NCBI GenBank assembly: GCA_019246385.1
Contig: JAFAQP010000105.1
Span: 1 to 5,023, forward strand
Source: Patescibacteria group bacterium
Lineage (GTDB): Bacteria > Patescibacteriota > Minisyncoccia > Phycocordibacterales > Phycocordibacteraceae
Length of the DNA: 5,023 bases
Direction: 5' to 3'
Part shown: positions 1-5,023 of the stretch, one piece after another
Position numbering within the stretch: position 1 is the first letter of the stretch
Layout: each line of letters opens with the position of its first letter
Notes under the pieces: generated by a model
Told to the model about the DNA's origin: nothing
Database searches by the model: none
Seen by the model: the letters and a program-made list of their open reading frames with translations, nothing else
Translations under genes and position numbers: made by a program

Positions 1-159
1 TTTCGCTTCTTTCGCCGCTGCGAAAGTCCTGTTGCGCACGTCAAGAACGTGCCGTGCTCTGAGGCGTCTCTCCCCTGCACGGGCTGCGGAGCTTCGGCGA
101 TCAAGCGCCGAAGAATGCCCAACACGCTTTTCGCGACCGAATTCCTGAGGGGCGGCCAT
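1..159 (-). CDS. Possible 5' part of an unrecognised gene running off the left edge
   Basis: A minus-strand frame opens with ATG at 159-157 and stays open for 53 codons to the window edge. The product would start MAAPQEFGREKRVGHSSALD and is rich in Arg, Ala and Ser, with no domain or membrane segment that I recognise. Its main support is a TACAAT hexamer six bases upstream of the ATG, the same arrangement seen before the two better-supported starts in this window. Against it, a second minus frame and two plus frames are also open over most of this GC-rich stretch, composition gives no clear winner, and the stretch contains several perfect stem-loops that could mean a structured RNA instead. 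It lies downstream of the SPFH gene on the same strand. I see no function and consider this a weak call. Confidence 0.22.
   Translation of the reverse strand, partial: MAAPQEFGREKRVGHSSALDRRSSAARAGERRLRARHVLDVRNRTFAAAKEAK
9..120. other. Cluster of perfect stem-loops, possibly a structured RNA
   Basis: Three perfect inverted repeats lie close together: a 7-bp stem 9-15/20-26 with a 4-base loop, a 6-bp stem 36-41/47-52 with a 5-base loop, and an 8-bp stem CTTCGGCG/CGCCGAAG at 92-99/106-113 with a 6-base loop. The last is enclosed by GGGC 81-84 pairing with GCCC 117-120. CCGTGC 52-57 could also pair with GCACGG 77-82, and CCCCT 72-76 with AGGGG 148-152. None is followed by a T-run on either strand, so these are not ordinary intrinsic terminators. 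I could not match them to tRNA, tmRNA, RNase P RNA, 6S RNA or SRP RNA. A structured RNA cut by the window edge is possible; chance pairing in GC-rich DNA is the alternative. Confidence 0.35.
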
Positions 160-165
160 ATAACT

Positions 166-171
166 ATTGTA
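166..171 (-). promoter_or_regulatory. Possible -10 element (TACAAT) for a left-edge transcript
   Basis: On the minus strand TACAAT matches the sigma-70 -10 consensus at five of six positions. It sits six bases before the ATG at 159, so a transcript would start at or next to that codon. No convincing -35 box lies at 16-18 bases upstream. It could serve a leaderless mRNA or a structured RNA. Confidence 0.25.
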
Positions 172-187
172 CGCCCTGAAACAACTC

Positions 188-197
188 CGCGTACGCG
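188..197. repeat. Perfect 10-bp palindrome CGCGTACGCG
   Basis: This self-complementary decamer lies just past the stop codon of the SPFH gene, between it and the possible left-edge start. It has no loop and no adjacent T-run, so it is not a terminator by shape. It could be a small protein-binding or methylation site, or chance. Confidence 0.25.
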
Positions 198-205
198 TGC
201 TGTTT

Positions 206-967
206 TTAAGCGCTCTTCGACGAATCGGCGCGGAGCGTTTTGAACGCCTCTTCCACGGTGGTCATGAACTGAGCCGGGAAAATAATGGTCGAGTTCTTTT
301 CCGTAGAGATCTCGGACATGGTCTGAAGTGTGCGTAGCTGAAGCGCTACCGGATGCGCCGCAATAAGGTCAGCCGCTTCGCCGAGCTTCATGGCCGCCTG
401 GAATTCGCCTTCCGCAGCAACTATCTTGGCGCGGCGTTCGCGTTCCGCTTCGGCCTCCTTTGCCATCGCGCGTTGCATATTCTCAGGAAGCGTGATGTCT
501 TTTATTTCGACCGCAGTTACCTGCGCACCCCACGGCTCCGTATGCGTGTCGATCACATCCTTTATCTGTGCATTTATAGCCGCCGTCTGTGAGAGAAGCT
601 GATCAAGCATGAATTGGCCGACGACATTTCTCACCGTCGTCTGGCTTATCTGATTCACTGCGTCATGCACGTTTTCGACGGAAACCACCGATTTCATCGG
701 GTCAACAATGTGGTAGTAGGCGACTGCCGCGATATCTATGGAAACGTTATCTTTGGTGATGATCTTCTGCGAAGGAATAGCCATCGTTATCGTGCGAAGC
801 GTTACCTTCGTCATCGTTTCGAAAATAGGAATGAGGATGATGAGGCCGGGCCCCCTCACGCCGGTCGCCTTACCAAGAAAAAAAATGACGCCGCGATCGT
901 ATTCCTTGACGATGCGCAGCGAAAGAAAAAGAAGAATGACGATGATGCCGCCGATGACGTAGAACAT
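206..967 (-). CDS. SPFH/band 7 membrane protein of the stomatin (slipin) family
   Basis: Complete 253-residue slipin, about the usual size for prokaryotic members. A hydrophobic N-terminal segment (residues about 2-18) inserts in the cytoplasmic membrane, followed by the family signature [13 protein letters not shown] (21-33) and [12 protein letters not shown] (39-50). The band 7 core follows, with [21 protein letters not shown] (70-90, conserved KDNV and VDP), then the oligomerisation region with [10 protein letters not shown] (109-118) and [14 protein letters not shown] (155-168). Next comes a charged coiled-coil with [18 protein letters not shown] (171-188), and the C-terminal [18 protein letters not shown] (214-231) found in many slipins. 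Family members form ring-like assemblies that organise membrane microdomains and often pair with a NfeD protease; no NfeD gene is visible here. The gene follows the efflux operon after 45 bases and has its own predicted promoter, so it may be transcribed both alone and by read-through. The ATG at 967 is preferred because it starts just before the membrane segment. There is no Shine-Dalgarno sequence. Confidence 0.95.
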   Translation of the reverse strand: MFYVIGGIIVILLFLSLRIVKEYDRGVIFFLGKATGVRGPGLIILIPIFETMTKVTLRTITMAIPSQKIITKDNVSIDIAAVAYYHIVDPMKSVVSVENVHDAVNQISQTTVRNVVGQFMLDQLLSQTAAINAQIKDVIDTHTEPWGAQVTAVEIKDITLPENMQRAMAKEAEAERERRAKIVAAEGEFQAAMKLGEAADLIAAHPVALQLRTLQTMSEISTEKNSTIIFPAQFMTTVEEAFKTLRADSSKSA

Positions 968-976
968 AGGAAATTC

Positions 977-1004
977 ACTATAGCACCGAATGCCCGCAGA
1001 ACAA
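977..1004 (-). promoter_or_regulatory. Predicted extended -10 promoter for the SPFH gene
   Basis: On the minus strand TTGTTC (1004-999) is separated by 16 bases from TATAGT (982-977), which is preceded by TGC and so forms an extended -10 (TGnTATAGT). Only nine bases separate the -10 from the ATG at 967, so transcription would begin about two or three bases before the start codon, giving an almost leaderless mRNA. The -35 matches consensus only in TTG, but the extended -10 compensates. It lies entirely within the 45-base gap after the MFS stop codon. Confidence 0.5.
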
Positions 1005-1012
1005 GAACGCGA

Positions 1013-2515
1013 CTATGCTTCGGCGATGACCGGCTCGGAAAACTTTCGCGCCGGCGGCTGGATGCGGAAGGCAAGCACTGCTCCCGCGAGCATGAGAAAA
1101 GCGGCCAGACGGTAAATGGTCCCGTAGGCCGCTATTTGCGCCTTGAGTGTAATGAGCGATGTGAATTCGGCGACCGCTTCCGGCGTGTGCACATTGAGGA
1201 CGCTCGAACGGGCGATATCGAGGACATTTTGATTCGTCACTGCCTGAAGGATGGTCGCAAAAAGCGCGATGCCGAAGGCACCCGCAATATTGCGCACGAG
1301 GGCGAGAACTCCCGAAGCGACCCCGATCTCCTTGTCGGAAACCGCGGCGGCTATCGCATTGGTCCGCTGCGCCATGCCGAATCCCATAAAGAACGCCATC
1401 ACCAGAAGCGGGATCATGAGATCAAGCAAACTTGAGCGCGGATCAAGGAACGTGAACAGCCACAGGCCGAAGGCGGCGCCGGCGGTCGACAGGACTATGA
1501 CGGGCGCCGGTTTCACCTTGCCGATAAGAAACCCGCCCAGGGGCGCGGCCACGAGAAGGCCGAAGGCCATCGGTATGAATACGAGACCTGACTGCGTGGC
1601 GTTATAGCCGAGATACGTCTGCGCAAAAATAGGAACGAGAAACACGCTGCCCATGAGCGCCATAAATACGATGAAATTATTCAGCAGCGTTGAAACAAAA
1701 ACGCTATTCGAGAAAAATTTAAAATCAACAATGGGTTCCGGATGGGTCTTTTCAATAATATAGAAGATCCACGACGCGACAAAAATTACCGCGTAGCAGG
1801 CAAGCGCGTTTCCGGAAAACCATCCCCAATCGACGCCTTTATCGAGAACCAGGACCAAAGCGCCGAGCGCGGCTCCCAGACTCGTGGCTCCCCACCAGTC
1901 GAAACGGCGCTTTCCCTCGGGCATCTTCGATTCATGTATGAATTCTATCGCCATGAACATGCCGATAAGGCCGATGGGAAGGTTCAAGAAAAATACCGAA
2001 CGCCATCCGAAGACATCTATCAAGGGGCCGCCGATCAGAGGACCGAGGACAGCCGAAGCGCCGAAGGCGGTTGACCAAATGCCGAGTGCCTGCGCACGTT
2101 CGCGCTGCGACCGGAAGGTTACGGAAATGATCGCCATCGCAGTCGGATAATCGGCGGAACTGGCTATCGCTTGCAGCACCCGGAACACAAGCATTGAACC
2201 GAGATTCCATGCCAGGCCGGCGAGCACGGAGCCGACGATGAATATGCCGAACCCCGCGAGATATACTTTTTTCCGGCCTATCGTATCGCCGAGTTTCCCC
2301 CATATGGGAACGAAAATGGCGTTCGCGAGGATATACGCGGTGCCGATCCATCCTGCGGCAGAGACGCTTATCGAAAAATCGGAAATGATCTTCGGAAGCG
2401 CGAGATTGACTATCGTCTGATCGAGGCGGCCGAGGAATGTACCGATAATAACGGTAAAAAGAATGAGCCAGCGCGATGTGCTTCTGCCGTCTACGACATG
2501 CGCTCCGCCGACCAT
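1013..2515 (-). CDS. DHA2-family (EmrB/QacA-like) 14-helix MFS drug exporter
   Basis: Complete 500-residue transporter, typical length for the drug:H+ antiporter-2 branch of the major facilitator superfamily. The DHA2 helix-1 signature LDQTIVNLALPKI (31-43) includes the membrane acid Asp32. Motif A is GKLGDTIGRKKVY (73-85). Motif B is FRVLQAIASSADYPTAMAII (111-130), and motif C with the following segment is VLGPLIGGPLIDVFGWRSVF (157-176) then FLNLPIG (176-182). A second half of hydrophobic helices runs to about 485, with a shorter helical pair around 209-256 linking the halves. Motif B is slightly unusual: the usual LQG glycine is Ala116. The family exports hydrophobic or cationic drugs across the cytoplasmic membrane in exchange for protons; the substrate cannot be read from the sequence. 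The start lies one base after the upstream adaptor stop (TGAtATG), implying translational coupling, since no ribosome binding site is seen. Pairing with EmrA-like adaptors fits an EmrAB-type pump. Confidence 0.93.
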   Translation of the reverse strand: MVGGAHVVDGRSTSRWLILFTVIIGTFLGRLDQTIVNLALPKIISDFSISVSAAGWIGTAYILANAIFVPIWGKLGDTIGRKKVYLAGFGIFIVGSVLAGLAWNLGSMLVFRVLQAIASSADYPTAMAIISVTFRSQRERAQALGIWSTAFGASAVLGPLIGGPLIDVFGWRSVFFLNLPIGLIGMFMAIEFIHESKMPEGKRRFDWWGATSLGAALGALVLVLDKGVDWGWFSGNALACYAVIFVASWIFYIIEKTHPEPIVDFKFFSNSVFVSTLLNNFIVFMALMGSVFLVPIFAQTYLGYNATQSGLVFIPMAFGLLVAAPLGGFLIGKVKPAPVIVLSTAGAAFGLWLFTFLDPRSSLLDLMIPLLVMAFFMGFGMAQRTNAIAAAVSDKEIGVASGVLALVRNIAGAFGIALFATILQAVTNQNVLDIARSSVLNVHTPEAVAEFTSLITLKAQIAAYGTIYRLAAFLMLAGAVLAFRIQPPARKFSEPVIAEA

Positions 2516-2516
2516 A

Positions 2517-3203
2517 TCATTTGAATACCCAGATGCGAGCGGACATGCCGTTCCGGAGTTCGGGATATTTCGATTCGTCGAAATACACTTTTACATTGAA
2601 GGTTTTCGTTTCTCGCTTGTCGGAAATCGAAAAAACGACGTCTGAGGAGCGCGATGTCGGACTCACTTCGGAGACCACACCGTCATAACGCTTTCCGGGA
2701 AACGCGTCCACCGTAAAGGCTGCGCGATCACCCGTTTTGATGTCTTTGAGGCCTTTGTTCTCGTCAAGCTGTCCCACGACGCGCATCTCTCCGGGGTCTA
2801 TGGTTTTGACAACAGGCGTGCCGGCAGCCACGTCTTTCCCTATATCCTTTGAGGCCGAGATGACGAGGCCTCCTGCGGTGGATTTGATGAGTTGCGTACC
2901 CACTTGCGCGACGATCGTGTTTTGCGGAATGACGCTTCCCTCTTCGACGAAGACATTCGTTAGAGTGCCGGGTGTCGCGGGCGAAAGGTCGACCTCGGGA
3001 GCTTCAATATCGGCTTTATCTATGTACACCTTCTGATTTGCTGAAGAAATATAAGCGAGCGCAGCTATCCCTCCACCTAGAACCAGCACTATCCCTATCC
3101 CTATCATGAGCACTCTGCGTTCTAAATTTTTTGCTTCCCGGGTGGCTTCTTCCGCTGGGTTTACGGATCGAGCGCCTTTTTCTGTCCCTTCTTCGCCCGC
3201 CAT
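2517..3203 (-). CDS. Short HlyD/EmrA-like membrane-fusion protein lacking a coiled-coil hairpin
   Basis: Complete 228-residue adaptor. It has a charged cytoplasmic N-terminus (1-31), one membrane anchor (about 32-52) and an extracytoplasmic remainder. The first lipoyl half-motif reads LSPATPGTLTNVFVEEGSVI (73-92), and a second lipoyl-like half is around GGLVISASKDIGKDVAAGTP (111-130). A beta-barrel region follows (about 139-185, MRVVGQLDENKGLKDIKTGD), and the C-terminal part ends NVKVYFDESKYPELRNGMSA (203-222), the usual adaptor ending. EmrA-type proteins are commonly near 390 residues because a long alpha-helical hairpin separates the lipoyl halves; here only about ten residues (101-110) lie between them. 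The protein is therefore much shorter than usual but appears intact, not truncated at either end. It starts one base after the upstream adaptor stop (TAAtATG) and precedes the MFS pump by one base, so it is the likeliest direct partner of that pump. The role is inferred from family and context. Confidence 0.88.
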   Translation of the reverse strand: MAGEEGTEKGARSVNPAEEATREAKNLERRVLMIGIGIVLVLGGGIAALAYISSANQKVYIDKADIEAPEVDLSPATPGTLTNVFVEEGSVIPQNTIVAQVGTQLIKSTAGGLVISASKDIGKDVAAGTPVVKTIDPGEMRVVGQLDENKGLKDIKTGDRAAFTVDAFPGKRYDGVVSEVSPTSRSSDVVFSISDKRETKTFNVKVYFDESKYPELRNGMSARIWVFK

Positions 3204-3204
3204 A

Positions 3205-4608
3205 TTACTGTGAGGATGAATGGGTATGGATAATAGCGTTCGCGGTCATACCGGTCTGAATTGATCTATCGCTGGCGTCAAAAGTCAATTTGACTTCGTA
3301 TGCGTCCGTTCCATTTATTTTGGAAGGCGCGGTAGAAACTTCTGCGACATGCGCCGGGAATGTGCGGGCATTGCCATAGGCGTCCAAGGTAACAGAGGCC
3401 GCATCTCCTGCGTGAATGCGCGCTGCATCTATTTCGCTTACGAAGACAGAGACCTGGAGAGTGACATTCGGGTCGAGCGTTATCGCAGGTATATTTGGCA
3501 CCGCGAGATCGCCTCGCTTGATGGAAAGGCTGCCGACAGTTCCCGAAAAAGGAGCGATAATGACATTGTTGGCTATCTGGGCATCGACTGCGCGAACGGC
3601 CGCGGCGGCGCTTGAAACGGCCGCTTCCTGTTGCGCGATATCTTGAGCAGAAGCGCCTGCGGTCAGCTGGTCCAATTGCGCCTGTGCGGCATTGATTGCA
3701 AGCGTGTCTGAAATGATGGCCTGACGTTTTGCCGTCAATGCCGATATCTCGGCATTCATGCTCGCGCGCGCTCCGCCGATAGCGGCGGTCGCGCTAGTAA
3801 TAGAGGAAGAAGTGAACGATGTGTTTGGCACTGCAACAGAAAGAGCTGATGCCATGGAGTCTTCGAAACTCCGGATGCTTGAAAGATGCTGAAGCGCTTT
3901 TCCGAGCGCCTGATCAAGGTCGGCGTCGCTTGGCGAAGTGCCAAGGGCCGCGAGCTCGCCTTGCCATGTTACGAGCTCCGTTCCTGCGGAAACCCGTGCG
4001 GCAATAGCTGCTTGACCAATGTTGCTGTCAGAAACTGTAAAGACAAGAGAAGGATTCGAAGTGTGGGCATTAGAGAAAAGAGGGTCGGCTGACACGTACA
4101 CCGCGTCCTCCCCTTTTGCGAACGCATCGGCGACCGAAGCGGAAAGATCGGCATAGGCATTTGCTTTTGCCTGGGATGCTTGGTCTACCGCTGCTTGGCG
4201 CACGGCGATATCGGTCGACCGCGGCCCTGCCTTGAGTCCATTGAGTTTGGCTTCCTGGGCACTGAGATTGGCTTCAGCTTGTGCGCGCGAAGCTGATAGC
4301 GTGCTCGTGTCCAAAGTCGCGAGTGTTTCTCCCGCGTACACACGGTCACCCACCTTCACACCCACATAGGTTATCCGGCCCGAGGAAACGAAAAAGAGGT
4401 TCGGATTCTGAAGCGGTTCCACTGTTCCGCTGGCGGTCACATCTTCTGAAAGGGCTGTACTTGCTGGTAGAACGACCGTTTCTGGCTTTTTGGTCGACGC
4501 AACATAGTATGCAAAAGACACGAGACCGATAACTATTACTATGCCAAGCGACACAAGAATGGTGCGGTGCCGCAGGAGATTTTGTATTGAAAATGTTTCT
4601 TGTGCCAT
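3205..4608 (-). CDS. MacA/HlyD-type efflux adaptor with a large domain inserted in the helical hairpin
   Basis: Complete 467-residue periplasmic-type adaptor. It has a single membrane anchor (about 18-36), then strand TASGTVEPLQNPNLFFVSSG (58-77) and the first lipoyl half GRITYVGVKVGDRVYAGETL (77-96). Coiled-coil arm 1 (about 103-163) carries LNGLKAGPRSTDIAVRQAAV (122-141). Arm 2 (about 285-345) carries the parallel LDQLTAGASAQDIAQQEAAV (312-331). The second lipoyl half is IIAPFSGTVGSLSIKRGDLA (350-369), followed by the beta-barrel (VSVFVSEIDAARIHAGDAAS, 386-405) and a C-terminal domain ending DRSIQTGMTANAII (447-460). About 120 residues (165-283) sit between the arms, where TolC-docking adaptors have a tight tip. 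This insert contains DPLFSNAHTSNPSLVF (175-190) and looks mostly helical. It is the first gene of the operon. A weak CAGAG precedes the ATG by about seven bases, so Shine-Dalgarno support is poor. The partner could be the MFS pump or an ABC transporter encoded elsewhere. Confidence 0.9.
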   Translation of the reverse strand: MAQETFSIQNLLRHRTILVSLGIVIVIGLVSFAYYVASTKKPETVVLPASTALSEDVTASGTVEPLQNPNLFFVSSGRITYVGVKVGDRVYAGETLATLDTSTLSASRAQAEANLSAQEAKLNGLKAGPRSTDIAVRQAAVDQASQAKANAYADLSASVADAFAKGEDAVYVSADPLFSNAHTSNPSLVFTVSDSNIGQAAIAARVSAGTELVTWQGELAALGTSPSDADLDQALGKALQHLSSIRSFEDSMASALSVAVPNTSFTSSSITSATAAIGGARASMNAEISALTAKRQAIISDTLAINAAQAQLDQLTAGASAQDIAQQEAAVSSAAAAVRAVDAQIANNVIIAPFSGTVGSLSIKRGDLAVPNIPAITLDPNVTLQVSVFVSEIDAARIHAGDAASVTLDAYGNARTFPAHVAEVSTAPSKINGTDAYEVKLTFDASDRSIQTGMTANAIIHTHSSSQ

Positions 4609-4651
4609 AAAAAACTCTGGTGCTACTGGTTTAAAAAGGATGCGAGCGATA

Positions 4652-4661
4652 AGTATATACT
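4652..4661. promoter_or_regulatory. Symmetric bidirectional -10 element between the efflux operon and the AlkB-like gene
   Basis: AGTATATACT is a perfect palindrome, so TATACT (five of six matches to TATAAT) reads on the plus strand at 4656-4661 and on the minus strand at 4657-4652. The plus copy lies eight bases before the AlkB-like ATG at 4670, giving a near-leaderless transcript. The minus copy would start transcription near 4645, leaving about 37 bases of leader before the adaptor ATG at 4608. No good -35 box is seen at the usual distance on either side, which lowers certainty. It is the only clear -10 candidate in the 61-base gap between the two genes. Confidence 0.45.
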
Positions 4662-4669
4662 ATTTCTCT

Positions 4670-5023
4670 ATGTCGCGACTTGGGGCGCAGAAAAAACTGT
4701 TCGATACGCCTGAAAGCTTAGCAAACGGTCTTGTATACCGTCCAGATTTCATAACGGAAAGAGAAGAGGAACGGATTTTAAACATGATTGGAACGCTTCC
4801 TATGGAGCATGCGCGTTTCGGCGAATACACCTCGAAGCGCCGTATCGCGGCTTTCGGATGGGGGTATGACGAGGAAAATGAGCGCTTCATTAGAGGAGAG
4901 GCGCTTCCCGAATTCCTTGAATCCTTGGCAAAAAAGATAGCGAAGTGGCTTGATATTCCCCGCTTTCGCGTAGTCGAAGCGCTTATCAATGAATACGAGC
5001 CGGGTACGCAGCTCGGCTGGCAT
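4670..5023 (+). CDS. AlkB-like 2-oxoglutarate/Fe(II) dioxygenase, N-terminal part cut by the window edge
   Basis: The plus frame from ATG 4670 is open for 118 codons to the edge. It begins MSRLGAQKKLFDTPESLANG, then LVYRPDFITEREEERILNMI (21-40), the usual AlkB-like lead-in (a bound-chain start followed by a helix). Next come KRRIAAFGWGYDEE (56-69), matching the conserved substrate-lid region with FGWxYD, and INEYEPGTQLGWH (106-118). His118, the last codon in the window, aligns with the first iron ligand of the family HxD motif; the Asp, the distal His and the 2-oxoglutarate-binding Arg must lie beyond the edge. The family removes methyl groups from damaged bases in DNA or RNA by oxidation; some members act on other substrates. 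An in-frame ATG at 4640 would add ten residues (MRAISIYYFS), but its AAGG abuts the codon and it would overlap the predicted -10, so 4670 is preferred. The gene diverges from the efflux operon. Confidence 0.88.
   Translation, partial: MSRLGAQKKLFDTPESLANGLVYRPDFITEREEERILNMIGTLPMEHARFGEYTSKRRIAAFGWGYDEENERFIRGEALPEFLESLAKKIAKWLDIPRFRVVEALINEYEPGTQLGWH

Noticed and set aside
92..113. 8-bp stem-loop considered as a terminator for the SPFH gene
   Set aside because: On the minus strand the stem is followed by CTCCGC and on the plus strand by AATGCC; there is no T-run, so the intrinsic terminator pattern is not met.
1..205. tRNA, tmRNA, RNase P RNA, 6S RNA or SRP RNA in the left-edge region
   Set aside because: A GAAAGTCC string at 22-29 recalls RNase P RNA, but the other conserved segments are absent; no T-loop, CCA end or other family core was found by eye.
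1..243. Plus-strand frame open from the left edge to 243, including ATG 49
   Set aside because: The product (CTGCG, RRRMPN and similar) resembles no protein, lacks a ribosome binding site or promoter, and overlaps the SPFH 3' end antisense.
614..1435. Long plus-strand open frame of 273 codons
   Set aside because: It runs antisense to the SPFH and MFS genes, is very rich in Arg, His and Asp with no domain, and crosses the real intergenic gap; it is a shadow of the coding bias on the other strand.
1742..2074. Plus-strand open frame of 110 codons
   Set aside because: It is antisense to clear MFS helices, and its charged, low-hydrophobicity product matches no family.
4660..4989. Minus-strand frame of 109 codons opposite the AlkB-like gene
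   Set aside because: The plus frame over the same bases has clear AlkB-family motifs up to the iron-binding His; the minus frame is Ser/Lys/Arg-rich and unrecognisable.
1..5023. CRISPR array, insertion sequence or phage element
   Set aside because: No spaced direct repeats, no terminal inverted repeats flanking a transposase and no phage-like genes are visible.

Overview
This window, with roughly balanced base composition, comes from a bacterium using the standard code: tryptophan is TGG throughout and TGA ends a gene, so UGA-recoding lineages are disfavoured. Protein style suggests a candidate-phyla-radiation bacterium (Patescibacteria, Parcubacteria-like). The main clue is the large HlyD-type adaptor, whose helical-hairpin insert carries an SNxxTSNP signature that I recall from adaptors of that group. 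This placement is from memory and is moderate to low confidence. No Shine-Dalgarno sequence is convincing in front of any gene here.

Layout, right to left on the minus strand: a three-gene efflux operon occupies 4608 to 1013. It encodes a large MacA/HlyD-like membrane-fusion protein with an inserted domain (4608-3205), a short hairpin-less HlyD/EmrA-like adaptor (3203-2517), and a 14-helix DHA2-family (EmrB/QacA-like) proton-coupled drug exporter (2515-1013). Both junctions have one base between stop and start (TAAtATG, TGAtATG), so translation is probably coupled. A stomatin/slipin-type SPFH membrane protein (967-206) follows after 45 bases, which contain a good extended -10 promoter. Left of it, 1-205 holds several perfect stem-loops and an ambiguous reading frame running off the left edge. 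On the plus strand at the right edge, diverging from the efflux operon, is the N-terminal part of an AlkB-type 2-oxoglutarate/Fe(II) dioxygenase (4670 to beyond the edge), probably a repair enzyme for alkylated nucleic acids.

How they fit together: the exporter would move hydrophobic or toxic compounds across the cytoplasmic membrane, with one or both adaptors continuing the path outside it. No TolC-like outer-membrane channel is seen. The slipin could organise the membrane, and the AlkB homologue would repair alkylation damage. The two divergent units share a 61-base gap whose only clear promoter element is a perfectly symmetric -10 box (AGTATATACT), readable in both directions. Three start codons lie only 6-9 bases downstream of -10-like hexamers, suggesting leaderless mRNAs.
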